64,000 nucleotides of DNA from Gimesia alba (GCF_007744675.1 NZ_CP036269.1:4691546-4755545); one strand, 5' to 3'. Numbered from the stretch's first letter, positions 38,332-47,562 are shown. The notes: generated by a model from the sequence alone, not told the origin. Numbers and translations are program-made.

Positions 38332-39678
38332 TCAGATCAGTTCTCGAATCGGTTCCTGGCGTTCTATCAGATATTGCGGCCGGCCATTGTTGTCTGGGAT
38401 TGTAGTAGTGACAGTATCAATGCCCAGGTTGTGATAGAGCGTGGCGAAGACGTCCTGCATGTGCACGGGGCGGTCGACGGCTGCTTCGGCCCATTTATCC
38501 GTCGAGCCGATCACCTGTCCGGTTTGCATACCACCGCCCGCCAGCAGGCCGGCATGCACGCGCGGCCAATGATCGCGACCTGCTTTTTTATTGATCTTGG
38601 GAGTCCGACCAAACTCGCCCCAGACGATGACCGTCACGTCCTGCTCCAGGCCGCGTTCGTGCAGATCTTCGACCAGGGCAGCCACACCCTGATCCAGTAA
38701 AGGAATCACTTTACGTCCTCTGCCAAAGTTATCGCTGTGGTAGTCGAAATCAGCGAAACTGCAAGTCACCATCCGGGCCCCTGCTTCCACAGCACGCCGC
38801 GCCTGCAAAAATCGGGACATCAGCGCCTGATAACCCATCTTGGGATCAAAGCCGAGCACTTTGGGATCGTCGATTCCGTACCGGGCCCGAACTTTCGGGT
38901 CGACTTTCTCCAGATCCAACGCTTCCACCAGCCGGGATGAAGTCAATACCCCTAACGCCTGCTCGGTAAAGTTATCGCTGGTCTCTGATGCTAATTTATG
39001 ATCGACCTTTCGCCGGAACGTATCGAGTTTCTCCAGCAGACTGGTACGCTCGTGCAAGCGGACTGTGGAAATCTGATTCAGGGTCATGTTGCTCATCACC
39101 TCGCCATCAGGGCGAAACGGTGAATGTGCCATCCCCAGGAAGCCGGGGCCTTTAATGTTGTAGGGGTCGTGAGCCATCTTTTGCGACAGGTCGATATAAG
39201 GGGGCACGGAAGGATCAACGGCCCCCTGCAGTTTGGAAAGGGCCGAACCCATTGACGGCCATCCCCCTTGAGGTTTCGGATCTCGAAATCGATGGCCGGT
39301 GCAGCATTGAAAGGAATCGTGCCGACCTTCCGAACCAACGAGGGAACGGATGATGGTGAATTGATCCATCATCCCCGCCACGCGGGGCATCAACTCGCTG
39401 ATTTCGATGCCGGGCACATTGGTTGCAATGGGCTGGAACTCACCTCGAATTTCGGCGGGCGCTGTAGGCTTCAAATCGAACATGTCCTGATGCGGCGGGC
39501 CTCCATTCAGGAAGATCATGATCACCGCTTTGTGAGACTGAGGCCGTTGGTTCTGCTGCTCTGCCTGCAGCAATTGAGGCAACGTTAAGCCCCCCATCGC
39601 CAGCCCGCCAATCTGAATGAAAGAGCGGCGGGAGATCCGATCACAGAATTTCGTGGCACGACCTTCAATTCTCAGCAT
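38332..39678 (-). CDS. DUF1501 family protein, orphan copy
   Basis: 448 residues. N-terminus SRRSFIQIGGLAMGG is a twin-arginine-like export signal. DUF1501 motifs: KAVIMIFLNGGPPHQDMFDLKP, VPGIEISELMPRVAGMMDQF, SFADFDYHSDNFG, TVIVWGEFGRTPKIN and AGRDHWPRVHAGLLAGGGMQ. Unlike the copy at 30.9 kb there is no PSCyt/DUF1553 gene next to it. It may partner with a protein encoded elsewhere. A terminator-like hairpin follows. Confidence 0.92.
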   Translation of the reverse strand: MLRIEGRATKFCDRISRRSFIQIGGLAMGGLTLPQLLQAEQQNQRPQSHKAVIMIFLNGGPPHQDMFDLKPTAPAEIRGEFQPIATNVPGIEISELMPRVAGMMDQFTIIRSLVGSEGRHDSFQCCTGHRFRDPKPQGGWPSMGSALSKLQGAVDPSVPPYIDLSQKMAHDPYNIKGPGFLGMAHSPFRPDGEVMSNMTLNQISTVRLHERTSLLEKLDTFRRKVDHKLASETSDNFTEQALGVLTSSRLVEALDLEKVDPKVRARYGIDDPKVLGFDPKMGYQALMSRFLQARRAVEAGARMVTCSFADFDYHSDNFGRGRKVIPLLDQGVAALVEDLHERGLEQDVTVIVWGEFGRTPKINKKAGRDHWPRVHAGLLAGGGMQTGQVIGSTDKWAEAAVDRPVHMQDVFATLYHNLGIDTVTTTIPDNNGRPQYLIERQEPIRELI

Positions 39679-39829
39679 GATGCATGTTCCAGAAAACCAA
39701 GACTACTTAAACCCACACTCCGTTGAATGTCCTACATGATACACAGACTATGTATAAAAAGATACCGATATTTACTGTTTGAGGTGAACCGGAATCCACT
39801 CAATTTCAATCACCCACGCCTGCGTGTGC

Positions 39830-39853
39830 CACTGCTCGGCTTGCCCGACAGTG
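39830..39853 (+). repeat. family A palindrome, copy 3
   Basis: CACTGCTCGGCTTGCCCGACAGTG-type element preceded by GCGTGTGC, as in copy 2; faces copy 4 about 65 bp away. Confidence 0.7.
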
Positions 39854-39919
39854 CCGATTCTGTAGGGGAAGTTCAAGCTCACCACAAACAGGGTCAATCC
39901 ATTTCCAGCCTGGCCCATT

Positions 39920-39942
39920 CACCGTTGGACAAGCCAACGGTG
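39920..39942 (-). repeat. family A palindrome, copy 4
   Basis: Perfect 9-bp arms CACCGTTGG/CCAACGGTG with a five-base loop, followed by CCACCC. Opposite orientation to copy 3. Confidence 0.7.
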
Positions 39943-40008
39943 CCACCCGCCGACCGGTTAACTGTTCGTATGGTTTCGTGTTTTTCGTGGTAGCTGAAAC
40001 AGTTTGCC

Positions 40009-40671
40009 TTAGATCCCATCCCAGATTGGCACTTCCAAAAATTCGGACAGCGTTCTCGCATCTTCGTGAATCTGGTCCAGCTTGCCGTGATCGACGACAT
40101 TCGTCCGCACCCCCTCTGTGGAGACGAGATTCATTTCGTAGCTGTAATACGAACTTTTATTACCACTGACATACTCCGAAATCAGCTGAATCGCATGGAT
40201 CTCCTTAAACGGCATCAACAACTCGTTGGCGGTAGCATACATCAATTCGTCAGTCGGAATCCTGCCTGTCCAGAAACACTCGTACTGCTTATCAAACACG
40301 ACCGGCTTCGTGCCGAAATAAAACATCAGGCCGCCCGCCAGCGTGAAGATCAGCCCGACGGAGGTCAGAATTAACGCTTCCGAAGTAAAGATTTTGCCGC
40401 TGTCGATGGCTTCATAGACGGCAATCCCCGCGACAAGCAAACCGACACAAAAGAAGATCAGGTAAAACGCCTTGGCCCCCAATGAAGCGCGGAACTCATA
40501 TCGCAGCGGCGAGACCTGCACCAGCTTCCGCGTACAGAAATTGGCCCCGCCCCCTTTGAGGGGCGACCATTCTGTTTTCAGCGCGATCGGATCGTCCAGC
40601 GTCGCCGGATCAAATTGATGCTCGTGCACGGCAGTCAGTTCTTTAAATTTGTCGGCCAGCTTACGAAACAT
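40009..40671 (-). CDS. two-helix membrane protein of unknown function
   Basis: 220 residues from ATG at 40671 (an upstream GTG at 40680 adds three). Cytoplasmic N-terminal part, two membrane helices (FYLIFFCVGLLVAGIAVY; LILTSVGLIFTLAGGLMFYFG) in the middle, then a PH-like beta-rich C-terminal domain (KEIHAIQLISEYVSG, YEMNLVSTEG). Similar proteins are widespread in bacteria as hypotheticals. It is 47 bp upstream-to-downstream from the cupin gene on the same strand and may share its transcript. Confidence 0.75.
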   Translation of the reverse strand: MFRKLADKFKELTAVHEHQFDPATLDDPIALKTEWSPLKGGGANFCTRKLVQVSPLRYEFRASLGAKAFYLIFFCVGLLVAGIAVYEAIDSGKIFTSEALILTSVGLIFTLAGGLMFYFGTKPVVFDKQYECFWTGRIPTDELMYATANELLMPFKEIHAIQLISEYVSGNKSSYYSYEMNLVSTEGVRTNVVDHGKLDQIHEDARTLSEFLEVPIWDGI

Positions 40672-40718
40672 GGGCTTCACGCCTTTTGTATTTACGTTGA
40701 GAGGAAAGGGAGAAGACG

Positions 40719-41078
40719 CTAATGAGCCTCTTCATTCAGCGGAACAAAATCGTATTCGCCGATGCCTTGCAGCACGAGAAACGTGGTCGAGGATGTGGCG
40801 GCATTGGTCACCAGATGGGGACGACGGGGCTGCACCGAATAGGTCTCGCCCGCGTTCAAAGTAATTTCTTCCTGCGGATCTTGTAGATAGATCTTGAGTA
40901 CGCCTTCGATCACGTAAAACGTATCTTGAATCTGGCTGTGAAAATGCCAGGGCACATTTTGCGTAGGGGATATTTGCAGTTCAATAATGCGGAAGCCGGG
41001 GCGCTGGGCATGATACTCTGTCCGCTCAACTTCATACAGGTGACTGGCATCTTTCAGCGGTTCAGGTTCATCCGTCAT
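40719..41078 (-). CDS. small cupin-domain protein
   Basis: 119 residues, a single cupin barrel. Motif 1: VPWHFHSQIQDTFYVIEGVLKIY (His-x-His then Gln in place of a more usual Glu), motif 2: SVQPRRPHLVTNA. Such proteins bind a metal and act as dioxygenases, isomerases or sensors; role unknown. Translation start ATG at 41078. Confidence 0.85.
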   Translation of the reverse strand: MTDEPEPLKDASHLYEVERTEYHAQRPGFRIIELQISPTQNVPWHFHSQIQDTFYVIEGVLKIYLQDPQEEITLNAGETYSVQPRRPHLVTNAATSSTTFLVLQGIGEYDFVPLNEEAH

Positions 41079-41143
41079 CCTGTGTTCCTTTCTATTAGAG
41101 GGCCAACCGAAACCATTGAATGAGAATCATAAATCACTTCATC

Positions 41144-41728
41144 TCACGAAAAAAGGCTGAGATCGTAGAACAATTCATACCGTGTCGGATCGTCGGGAAG
41201 GATCCAGTGCAATCCTTCCTGGCAAAAGATACTGATCGTATTCGCCAGAATCACGGCTCCCATCAAACCAACGATCGCTTTCGAGGGCCAATTGAATTCA
41301 AGCGGTGACTCCGAAACCAATTCCCGTGCAAACATCAGATTCAGCCCACTATCGATGAGCACGACCATGAAGACTACCAGTGCCCAGGTATATAAATGCA
41401 GGCCGAGTACCGGATCGCCGTATCCGGGATCGGGGGGCACAATGTGAATCAGAATCTGGCGTGTCGAGATTGCCGCACCGCAAACCGCGCCCAGGATACT
41501 CATGCCGTAACCCGCGGCGAAATCATTCAGCGACAACACGCCGGCTCTTGACTGCAGGATCACATATGTCGATCCCAGGGCACACAACATCATCGCCATG
41601 CGTTGCAGAATACAGAGCGGGCAGGGAATTTCGTGTTCGATCAACTGAATACTGAAGGCGCCCAGCAGGACCAGACAGACCACCAGCACATTGAAGTGAG
41701 CGATCCACAAACCAAGGTGTTTCTTCAT
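41144..41728 (-). CDS. DsbB-like disulfide bond formation protein, second Cys pair missing
   Basis: 194 residues from ATG at 41728. Four to five membrane helices. The redox pair is C36-x-x-C39 (IPCPLCILQRMAMM), which matches the DsbB quinone-linked motif. The second periplasmic pair of classical DsbB (C104/C130 in E. coli), which exchanges electrons with DsbA, is absent: the loop HIVPPDPGYGDPVLG has no Cys. It is directly preceded by a 51-codon gene for a two-helix protein, a combination known for the small DUF5993 family. Confidence 0.85.
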   Translation of the reverse strand: MKKHLGLWIAHFNVLVVCLVLLGAFSIQLIEHEIPCPLCILQRMAMMLCALGSTYVILQSRAGVLSLNDFAAGYGMSILGAVCGAAISTRQILIHIVPPDPGYGDPVLGLHLYTWALVVFMVVLIDSGLNLMFARELVSESPLEFNWPSKAIVGLMGAVILANTISIFCQEGLHWILPDDPTRYELFYDLSLFS

Positions 41729-41741
41729 AGCAACGCTCCGG

Positions 41742-41897
41742 TCAGAAGTTGAGTTCCAGCGAATTCGACGCATGACACAAGAACAGGAGAAAGGTCGCGA
41801 CCAGAGAGGTCAGAAACAGGGAATAAACGAGCCAGCGTTTCCGGATCCACATCGCCAGGAAGGTCAACAGGATCAGCAGGAAGATCAGCGTATCCAA
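41742..41897 (-). CDS. 51-residue two-helix membrane protein, DUF5993-like DsbB partner
   Basis: Too short for most ORF finders. Starts with TTG at 41897, GGGAG about 9 nt upstream, and reads LDTLIFLLILLTFLAMWIRK, a second helix VYSLFLTSLVATFLLFL, then CHASNSLELNF. From memory the DUF5993 family shares the (M)DTLIFLL start, a basic turn, and an HATD/HASN..L.F end, and its genes adjoin dsbB-like genes. Thirteen bases separate it from the DsbB start. Inference: assembly or electron-transfer helper of the cysteine-poor DsbB. Confidence 0.7.
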   Translation of the reverse strand: MDTLIFLLILLTFLAMWIRKRWLVYSLFLTSLVATFLLFLCHASNSLELNF

Positions 41898-42700
41898 AAG
41901 AAATGCTCTCCCGATCAATCGGAATGGTTGCGCAACATGGGATTCAGAAAGTAGATCGATCTCATGCGACTTGTATTAAACGAGCCGGATACTATCACAG
42001 AATCACAAAGTAGGACAAGTTGAAGTTCCACAGACACTTGCAACACATTGGAACTCTGCGAACGGGTAAGATTAAAGGACCAGACACCGATATTTGGTTT
42101 GGTACATGTTTTACTGAACCATTTGTTCGTCTTCGAGAATTGTCTGAATCTGATGACCTCGTTCTATCGTGACGGCATTGTTTGCCGGCGTCGAGTCAGA
42201 GAATATCGAATTGGCTTTTCAGATTCCATTGGAGCATCTTCAATTCACGTCAGAAATTGTGATCCACCTGCACCCCCTTGTTCAGATGCAGTATAACAGC
42301 AGAAACTCACCGTTCAAGAACTCCCTGGATTACGTTGAAAAACAGACGGGGGATCGCGAAAGACATCAGGAGATGGCAGTGCTACCGGTATCGTCATAAT
42401 GACCTCCTGCTCGCTGCGCTCGGACCGAATTGCATTCGGTCCCACCCGGTTCTCAGAAAATCTTCACTGGCCCCATTCAGAGTTTGACCGTTTATTGTTC
42501 CCCATCAGGCAGTCCGACACATGAATCGGCCCCTACATTACCAGAACCTGTTCGCATTCACTCTGGAGATTGACACCCGAACTGGTTTCCTTCATTTGAA
42601 AGTCTCGGATATGCACCGCATAATGGAGTAAGACCGGCACGTACAGCGCAAAATACAACCATGCCAGTAGAACTCGAAACAAGTGAGAGGAATAGCAACG
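41898..42700. other. long intergenic region with possible gene remnant and family B repeat
   Basis: 800 bp. A frame at about 42030-42170 (GTLRTGKIKGPDTDIWFGTC) is continued after a shift of frame at 42169-42300 (ALFAGVESENIELAFQIPLE), which looks like one protein with a frameshift; no start or family known. A family B element lies at 42506-42536. GCTCGCTGCGCTCGG at 42406 resembles sequence at 33722 (inverse). Confidence 0.35.
42506..42536 (-). repeat. family B dispersed REP-like element, copy 2
   Basis: CAGGCAGTCCGACACATGAA then TCGGCCCCTAC; partly self-complementary (GTCCGA/TCGG). Same design as 50800-50830 (CAGGCGGGCCGAGACATGGG then TCGGCCCCTAC). Confidence 0.65.
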
Positions 42701-44251
42701 ATGACCACGAATCGAGCAACCTGGGAAGTCATTGTCATCGGTTCCGGCATGGGGGGAATGGTGGCAGCCGCCGCCCTCTCGCGGCTGGGGCATAAAGTGC
42801 TGCTGCTGGAACAGTACGATTCCCTCGGCGGACAGACTCATACGTTTTCTCGCGATGGTTTCTCATGGACCGCCGGAATTCACTATCTTGGCTGTATGGG
42901 ACCGGATCAACGGGAGAAAGCCATTCTCGACTGGCTGGCGGACTTCCCCATTGAACTGGCATCGATGGGAACGATCTACGACACACTTCACATGGGTGAC
43001 ACTCCCTCAATCTCGCTGTCTCGACCGACCGCAGCTCAAAGGCTCGATTTGCAGGAACGCTTTCCCAATGAAGGAGATGCCATCGACGCCTGGTTTCACG
43101 CGATTCAACAGGGCCAGGAGGCGCTGACCAACCTCACCCGGGCGCGGGCGATGCCGGCGGCGATTGGTGCAGTACTGAAATGGTGGAATCGCCGGTCGAT
43201 CAAACGCTGGTGTGAACGCACCACCGCGGAAGTCGTCAATGACCTGACTGACAATCCGGAGCTGGCTGCGGTTTTCTCTGCACAGTGGGGCACGTTTGGC
43301 GGCCGACCTGGCACCGCCAGTTTCGCTTATCACGCGGCGGTCATCGGGTCCTATCTGGAAAACGGCGGTTTCTATCCCAAAGGCGGGGGCTCCTCGATCG
43401 CGGAACATCTGCTGAAGACAATCACATCAGCAGGCGGAGAGGCACGGGCGGGCGTCACCGTTGAGTCGCTGCGTTTGGAAAACGGTCGCGTCGTCGGCGT
43501 CTTGACTTCGGATGGCGAAGAAATCAACGCAGACAAAGTCATCTCCGATATCGGCGCACGGGAGACGGTGGACCGACTGCTGCCGAACGATCACGGCCAG
43601 CAGGCGTGGGTAGATTCGATCCGTTCGCTCGGCTCCAACATCTGCCATTTTACCCTGTTCCTCGGTTTCTCTGGCGACATCGAATCAGCCGGGGCCACGA
43701 AATCGAATCACTGGCTTTATCCGACAGGCGAAACAGACGCCGTCTGGACCGACGTGTTCCACGACTCGCCCCCTGCGATGTTCGTCTCGTTCGCTTCGTT
43801 GAAAGATCCCGCACACGATCCGGGCCCCGATCAAAAACATGCGGGAGAAATCATTGCCTGGGCAGACTGGTCGACCGTTGAACGTTGGGCCGCTCTCCCG
43901 CCCGACCAACGCGGCGATGACTATCAGAATTTCAAACACCAGGTCGAGACAGCACTGTTTGCACAGTTCAAGCACTATTTTCCCCAACTCGCAGAACTGG
44001 TCGTCTTTCGCGAAGTCGCGACTCCGCTGGCAACGGCATTCATCACCGGTCATACAAAAGGCGCTTTCTACGGTCTCGACGTAACGCCGCAGCGCCTGAT
44101 GTCGGATGCGCTGCGCATGCAGACGCCGCTCAAAGGTCTCTATCTGACCGGACAGGACGTCTTCTCTCCCGGCATTCCCGGCGCGCTGTGGGGCGGGCTG
44201 CTGTGCGCCACAAGCATCGATCCGAAAATGATTAAGCATCTGGGTGGCTAA
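42701..44251 (+). CDS. FAD-dependent phytoene desaturase/retinol saturase-like oxidoreductase
   Basis: 516 residues from ATG at 42701 (GAGAGGA about 10 nt upstream). The Rossmann FAD motif VIVIGSGMGGMVAAAALSRLGHKVLLLEQ and GGQTHTF, then AGIHYLGCMG, KGGGSSIAEHL, SDIGARETVDRLLP and the C-terminal LYLTGQDVFSPGIPGALWGGLL match the CrtI/retinol-saturase group. In planctomycetes such enzymes act on carotenoids or related polyenes, but the closest branch may be an FAD isomerase/saturase. No carotenoid gene is adjacent. Confidence 0.88.
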   Translation: MTTNRATWEVIVIGSGMGGMVAAAALSRLGHKVLLLEQYDSLGGQTHTFSRDGFSWTAGIHYLGCMGPDQREKAILDWLADFPIELASMGTIYDTLHMGDTPSISLSRPTAAQRLDLQERFPNEGDAIDAWFHAIQQGQEALTNLTRARAMPAAIGAVLKWWNRRSIKRWCERTTAEVVNDLTDNPELAAVFSAQWGTFGGRPGTASFAYHAAVIGSYLENGGFYPKGGGSSIAEHLLKTITSAGGEARAGVTVESLRLENGRVVGVLTSDGEEINADKVISDIGARETVDRLLPNDHGQQAWVDSIRSLGSNICHFTLFLGFSGDIESAGATKSNHWLYPTGETDAVWTDVFHDSPPAMFVSFASLKDPAHDPGPDQKHAGEIIAWADWSTVERWAALPPDQRGDDYQNFKHQVETALFAQFKHYFPQLAELVVFREVATPLATAFITGHTKGAFYGLDVTPQRLMSDALRMQTPLKGLYLTGQDVFSPGIPGALWGGLLCATSIDPKMIKHLGG

Positions 44252-44397
44252 AGCAGCGTTCATCTACCCAAATGCGAAATCCCCGTTAAATTCGTTGATC
44301 AGAGGTTGGAAAGCCTGAACGGTTCCCTTACGATAGAGACAGCACCTTTTGTTTATGTGGCACAGACGTATAAAAAGACTCTCGACCGGATTTAGAA

Positions 44398-45546
44398 ATG
44401 TTCACGCTTAAAAGTCAGTTTCTCGTTCACACGTTCTTTGTTGTGTTGTGTACTTTGGTCATCCCGGGCGGGACACAGGTTCTGAAGGCGTTTCCCCCTG
44501 CAGAGAACATCGATTTCTCTGAGAAATACAAACAGCTGTTACAGGAATCCAAATCAGCCCCTTCCAGAGGATATCTGAAAGAAGTGGCGTTTGACGCGAT
44601 CGAAGCCAGTCAGGCCGCGATCAAAGCAGGCGATTATTCGGCAGCAGTGAAGATTGCAGCTCTCGCTGTCAAACTTGGGAAGACCTCAGGAAACAACCAC
44701 GCCACTACGCTGGCAAACAGTTTAAGACAGCGCTGCGTGATGCTCGTTCGCGAATATCGCGACGTGGAAAAATTTCATAAAAACCTGCAACAGAATCCGA
44801 ATGATGCAAACGCGGCTTTTCTATATGGAAAATTTGTCGCCTTAAAGTTGAACAACTGGAAACAGGGGCTTGTCTGGCTCGCCAGAGGCGAGGATGCGGC
44901 ATATCGAACTCTGGCGAAACAGGAGCTTGCGAACTCAAACAATCAAGGCGCGCTGCTGGTGGTTGCCAATGGCTGGTTTCAATTAGCCAGTAAAGAGAAA
45001 GGTTCGACAAAGCAGGAATTGGAACTGCACGCGTATGATTTATACAGCCACGCGTGGGCGGACTCAATTGGAACAGATCGAATGGCGATTAATGAGAAGT
45101 TGAACGAGATGCCTCTGCGGTATCTGAATCACATGCAGGAACAGGATGTCATTCCAGGTGCGTGGCCCTTCGGAAAAAACGGAGAGAGTGGAAATGGTGC
45201 GGGAATGTTTACAATCAATCATGTTGAGTATCCCAATGGTCTGGGACTACATCCACCAAATCATGGTTTTGCACGCGTGCGTTTTCAATTAGATGGTCAA
45301 TACAAAACCTTTGCGACTGGTGTCGCCCTCATGGATCATTCTTCTGAAGTTCGCCGTTCAGTAACTTTTACGGTGATAGGAGATGACAGGGTTCTCTGGA
45401 AATCACCGCTCATCCGATTTCGAGGGGACGTGGTCTTCTGTAATGTTTCTGTCAAGAATATTAAAAGGCTGGAAATTCAAACTAAATCGCCGGGGATTGC
45501 TACGGGAGCACATGCTGTCTGGCTTGCCCCACGGGTTTTAAAATAG
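44398..45546 (+). CDS. secreted NPCBM-domain protein, first of a tandem pair
   Basis: 382 residues. Signal peptide MFTLKSQFLVHTFFVVLCTL then GGTQVLKA. A helical middle part (KAGDYSAAVKIAALAVKLGK, LYGKFVALKLNNWKQGLVWLARG) has TPR-like character and the C-terminal 130 residues are an NPCBM/NEW2 module (YPNGLGLHPPNHGFARVRFQ, TFATGVALMDHSSEV, VTFTVIGDDRVLWKSP). It and the next gene are nearly identical over long stretches, showing a recent duplication that includes upstream sequence (AGACTCTCGA before both starts). Likely cell-surface glycan binding. Confidence 0.85.
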   Translation: MFTLKSQFLVHTFFVVLCTLVIPGGTQVLKAFPPAENIDFSEKYKQLLQESKSAPSRGYLKEVAFDAIEASQAAIKAGDYSAAVKIAALAVKLGKTSGNNHATTLANSLRQRCVMLVREYRDVEKFHKNLQQNPNDANAAFLYGKFVALKLNNWKQGLVWLARGEDAAYRTLAKQELANSNNQGALLVVANGWFQLASKEKGSTKQELELHAYDLYSHAWADSIGTDRMAINEKLNEMPLRYLNHMQEQDVIPGAWPFGKNGESGNGAGMFTINHVEYPNGLGLHPPNHGFARVRFQLDGQYKTFATGVALMDHSSEVRRSVTFTVIGDDRVLWKSPLIRFRGDVVFCNVSVKNIKRLEIQTKSPGIATGAHAVWLAPRVLK

Positions 45547-45619
45547 ACCTGAAAAATAGAATCTGTGCTCTTTTTTAATTTATACCGACGCCAGACAAGA
45601 CTCTCGATTGGAATTAAAC

Positions 45620-46753
45620 ATGTTCACGCTTAAAAATCAGTTTCCCGTTCACACATTCTTTGTTGTGTTGTGTACTTTAGTCATTCCAGGCGGGGCTCAA
45701 ACCCTGCAGGCGTTTCCCCCTGCAGAGAAAGTCGATTTCGCTGAGAAATACAAGCAACTGTTACAGGACTCGAGATCAGGATCTGTGAAAGAACTGGCGT
45801 TTGAAGCGATCGAAACCAGCCAGGCTGCGATCAAAGCAGGTGATTATTCGTCAGCACTGAAAATCGCGGCTTTAGCCGTCAAAGCGGGGAAATCAGCAGG
45901 AAACAACCACGCATTTACACTGGCGAACAGTTTAAAACAGCGCTGTGGAATGCTGGTTCGCGAATATCGCAACGTGGAAAGATTTCATAAAACACTGCAA
46001 CAGAATCCGAACGACGCAAAATCGGCTTTTCTATATGGACAGTTTCTCGCCTTAAAGTTGAATGACTGGAAACAGGGGCTTGTCTGGCTTGCCAGAGGCG
46101 AGGATACGGAATTTCGAACCCTGGCTAAGCAGGAACTTGCGAACTCAAACAAACAAGGCGCGCTACTGGAGGTTGCCAATGGCTGGTATCAATTAGCTGA
46201 GAAAGAGAAAGGTTTGACAAAGCGAGAATTAGAATTGCACGCTTATGACTTGTATAGTCGAGCGTGGAATCAATCATTCGGAGAAGATAGAACGACGCTC
46301 AATGAAAAGTTAAGCGAGATGCCCCTGCGGTATCTGAATCACATGCAGGAACAGGATGTCATTTCAGGTGGGTGGCCTTTCGGAAAGAATGGTGATCCTG
46401 GAAGTGGCGGAAGATTTACGGTCAATCAGATTGAGTTCCCCAATGGTCTGGGACTCGTTCCACCAAGTAGAGGTTTCGCGCGCGTGTGTTACCAACTGGA
46501 TGGTCAATACAATACTTTTGTGACCGGTGTGGCCCTCAAAGACGCTAAAACTCAATTTAACAGTACAGTTACCTTCACAGTGTTGGGAGATAACAGAGTT
46601 CTCTGGAAATCCATCCCAATTCGACTTGATAAGGACGTGGTCTTCTGTAAAGTTTCTGTCAAAAACATTACTCGACTCGAAATTCGAACGGAAACGCCAG
46701 GAATTAATCGGGGAGCACATGCCGTCTGGCTTGATCCACACGTTTTGAAATAG
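45620..46753 (+). CDS. secreted NPCBM-domain protein, second of a tandem pair
   Basis: 377 residues from ATG at 45620 (in-frame ATG at 45608 adds MELN). Same architecture as the first copy: signal peptide MFTLKNQFPVHTFFVVLCTL, helical TPR-like part, C-terminal NPCBM module (FPNGLGLVPPSRGFARVCYQ, VTFTVLGDNRVLWKS). The copies have diverged most near the middle of the NPCBM module, for example in GAGMF versus GSGGRF and in the RNSV/..NS stretches, which is where a ligand site would sit. No terminator is seen between the two, so they can be one transcript. Confidence 0.85.
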   Translation: MFTLKNQFPVHTFFVVLCTLVIPGGAQTLQAFPPAEKVDFAEKYKQLLQDSRSGSVKELAFEAIETSQAAIKAGDYSSALKIAALAVKAGKSAGNNHAFTLANSLKQRCGMLVREYRNVERFHKTLQQNPNDAKSAFLYGQFLALKLNDWKQGLVWLARGEDTEFRTLAKQELANSNKQGALLEVANGWYQLAEKEKGLTKRELELHAYDLYSRAWNQSFGEDRTTLNEKLSEMPLRYLNHMQEQDVISGGWPFGKNGDPGSGGRFTVNQIEFPNGLGLVPPSRGFARVCYQLDGQYNTFVTGVALKDAKTQFNSTVTFTVLGDNRVLWKSIPIRLDKDVVFCKVSVKNITRLEIRTETPGINRGAHAVWLDPHVLK

Positions 46754-47025
46754 AGCTTGGTGATTATAGGGGTAGCGACTGAGTGGTACTGTCGAGTCCT
46801 AACATGTTTCAGGTGGTATTGTTGTGAAAACGATATTGGGGTCAAATCCACCTATCATCGCTGAAAAACCATAATAATAAGCGTGAGACTTTGATAGGCT
46901 AGTTTATCTAGAGAGGTGTTACTATCGATGAAGTCAGCCAGACGCTTCGAATCATAGATGATTTTAAAGCGATCTATGATATTGATGACTCGGACGAGCT
47001 ATAAAAATCAACAGGCTTTGATAAT
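46754..47025. other. intergenic region, gene remnant possible
   Basis: A 28-codon stretch (46918-47004) reads VTIDEVSQTLRIIDDFKAIY then an acidic end before a TAA, but lacks any start codon. It may be the tail of a lost gene. Nothing else seen. Confidence 0.25.
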
Positions 47026-47562
47026 ATGAAACCAGCATTCCGCACACCACTTTACTTATTTGCTCTCTTTGCCATTTCATTCATGGTCTATTGTAAATTT
47101 ACTGAGCCAAAAAATGTTTTTGCAAGCAGTAATGGGCAGATTGTAGTTGATGGAAACTTCTACCAGTCTGATCAATTCGCAATTGCAATCACTGATTTCA
47201 AAACTGAAATCGTTATGAATTCTTCAGTAGAAACTGCTTTTCAAGTATCCTTAAAGATTCATAATTTACAAGAGCAAAAAAGGTTATGGTATCACTCTTT
47301 TGCTCCTGAATGGTCTGATGTCGGTTCTACAGACTTCTTTTCCTTTATCAGAGATGAGCATGGCAACACTTCAACTGTTGTACCGATTCGCTCTGACCTC
47401 GATGGTCGGAACCTTAAGCGGCAACTTCTCCCCTCGGAGGCGATTACTGAAGTATTACTCTTCTGTAACTGGGCTCCAAAATCAAAGAAGATCAAAATGA
47501 CCCTTGCCGGTAATCAGATGACTGACAACAAAGATTTGGTTTTCAATATTCAGTTACCATGA
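47026..47562 (+). CDS. hypothetical secreted or membrane-anchored protein
   Basis: 178 residues. N-terminal hydrophobic segment PLYLFALFAISFMVYCKF. The rest is beta-rich and looks like an immunoglobulin-like fold of the type seen in DUF4352-style proteins (FAIAITDFKTEIVMNS, AFQVSLKIHNLQEQKRLWYHSF, AITEVLLFCNWAPKSKKIKMTLAG), with conserved Trp residues. No family is certain. No partner gene nearby. Confidence 0.6.
   Translation: MKPAFRTPLYLFALFAISFMVYCKFTEPKNVFASSNGQIVVDGNFYQSDQFAIAITDFKTEIVMNSSVETAFQVSLKIHNLQEQKRLWYHSFAPEWSDVGSTDFFSFIRDEHGNTSTVVPIRSDLDGRNLKRQLLPSEAITEVLLFCNWAPKSKKIKMTLAGNQMTDNKDLVFNIQLP

Larger units (their letters stand above)
39679..40008. other. intergenic region with paired family A palindromes
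   Basis: 330 bp. Palindromes at 39830-39853 and 39920-39942 face each other, and GGTTTCGTGTTTTTCGTGGT follows at about 39971-39990; its complement, ACCACGAAAAACACAAAACC, occurs at 50527-50546, also near a palindrome pair. No gene seen. Confidence 0.6.

Noticed and set aside
41772..41954. 60-codon plus-strand frame over the DUF5993-like gene
   Set aside because: Gln-rich mirror frame of the minus-strand 51-codon gene; the minus frame has two membrane helices and a ribosome binding site.
46918..47004. 28 codons reading VTIDEVSQTLRIIDDFKAIY before a stop
   Set aside because: No ATG, GTG or TTG start in frame and a stop just upstream; at most the tail of a lost gene.
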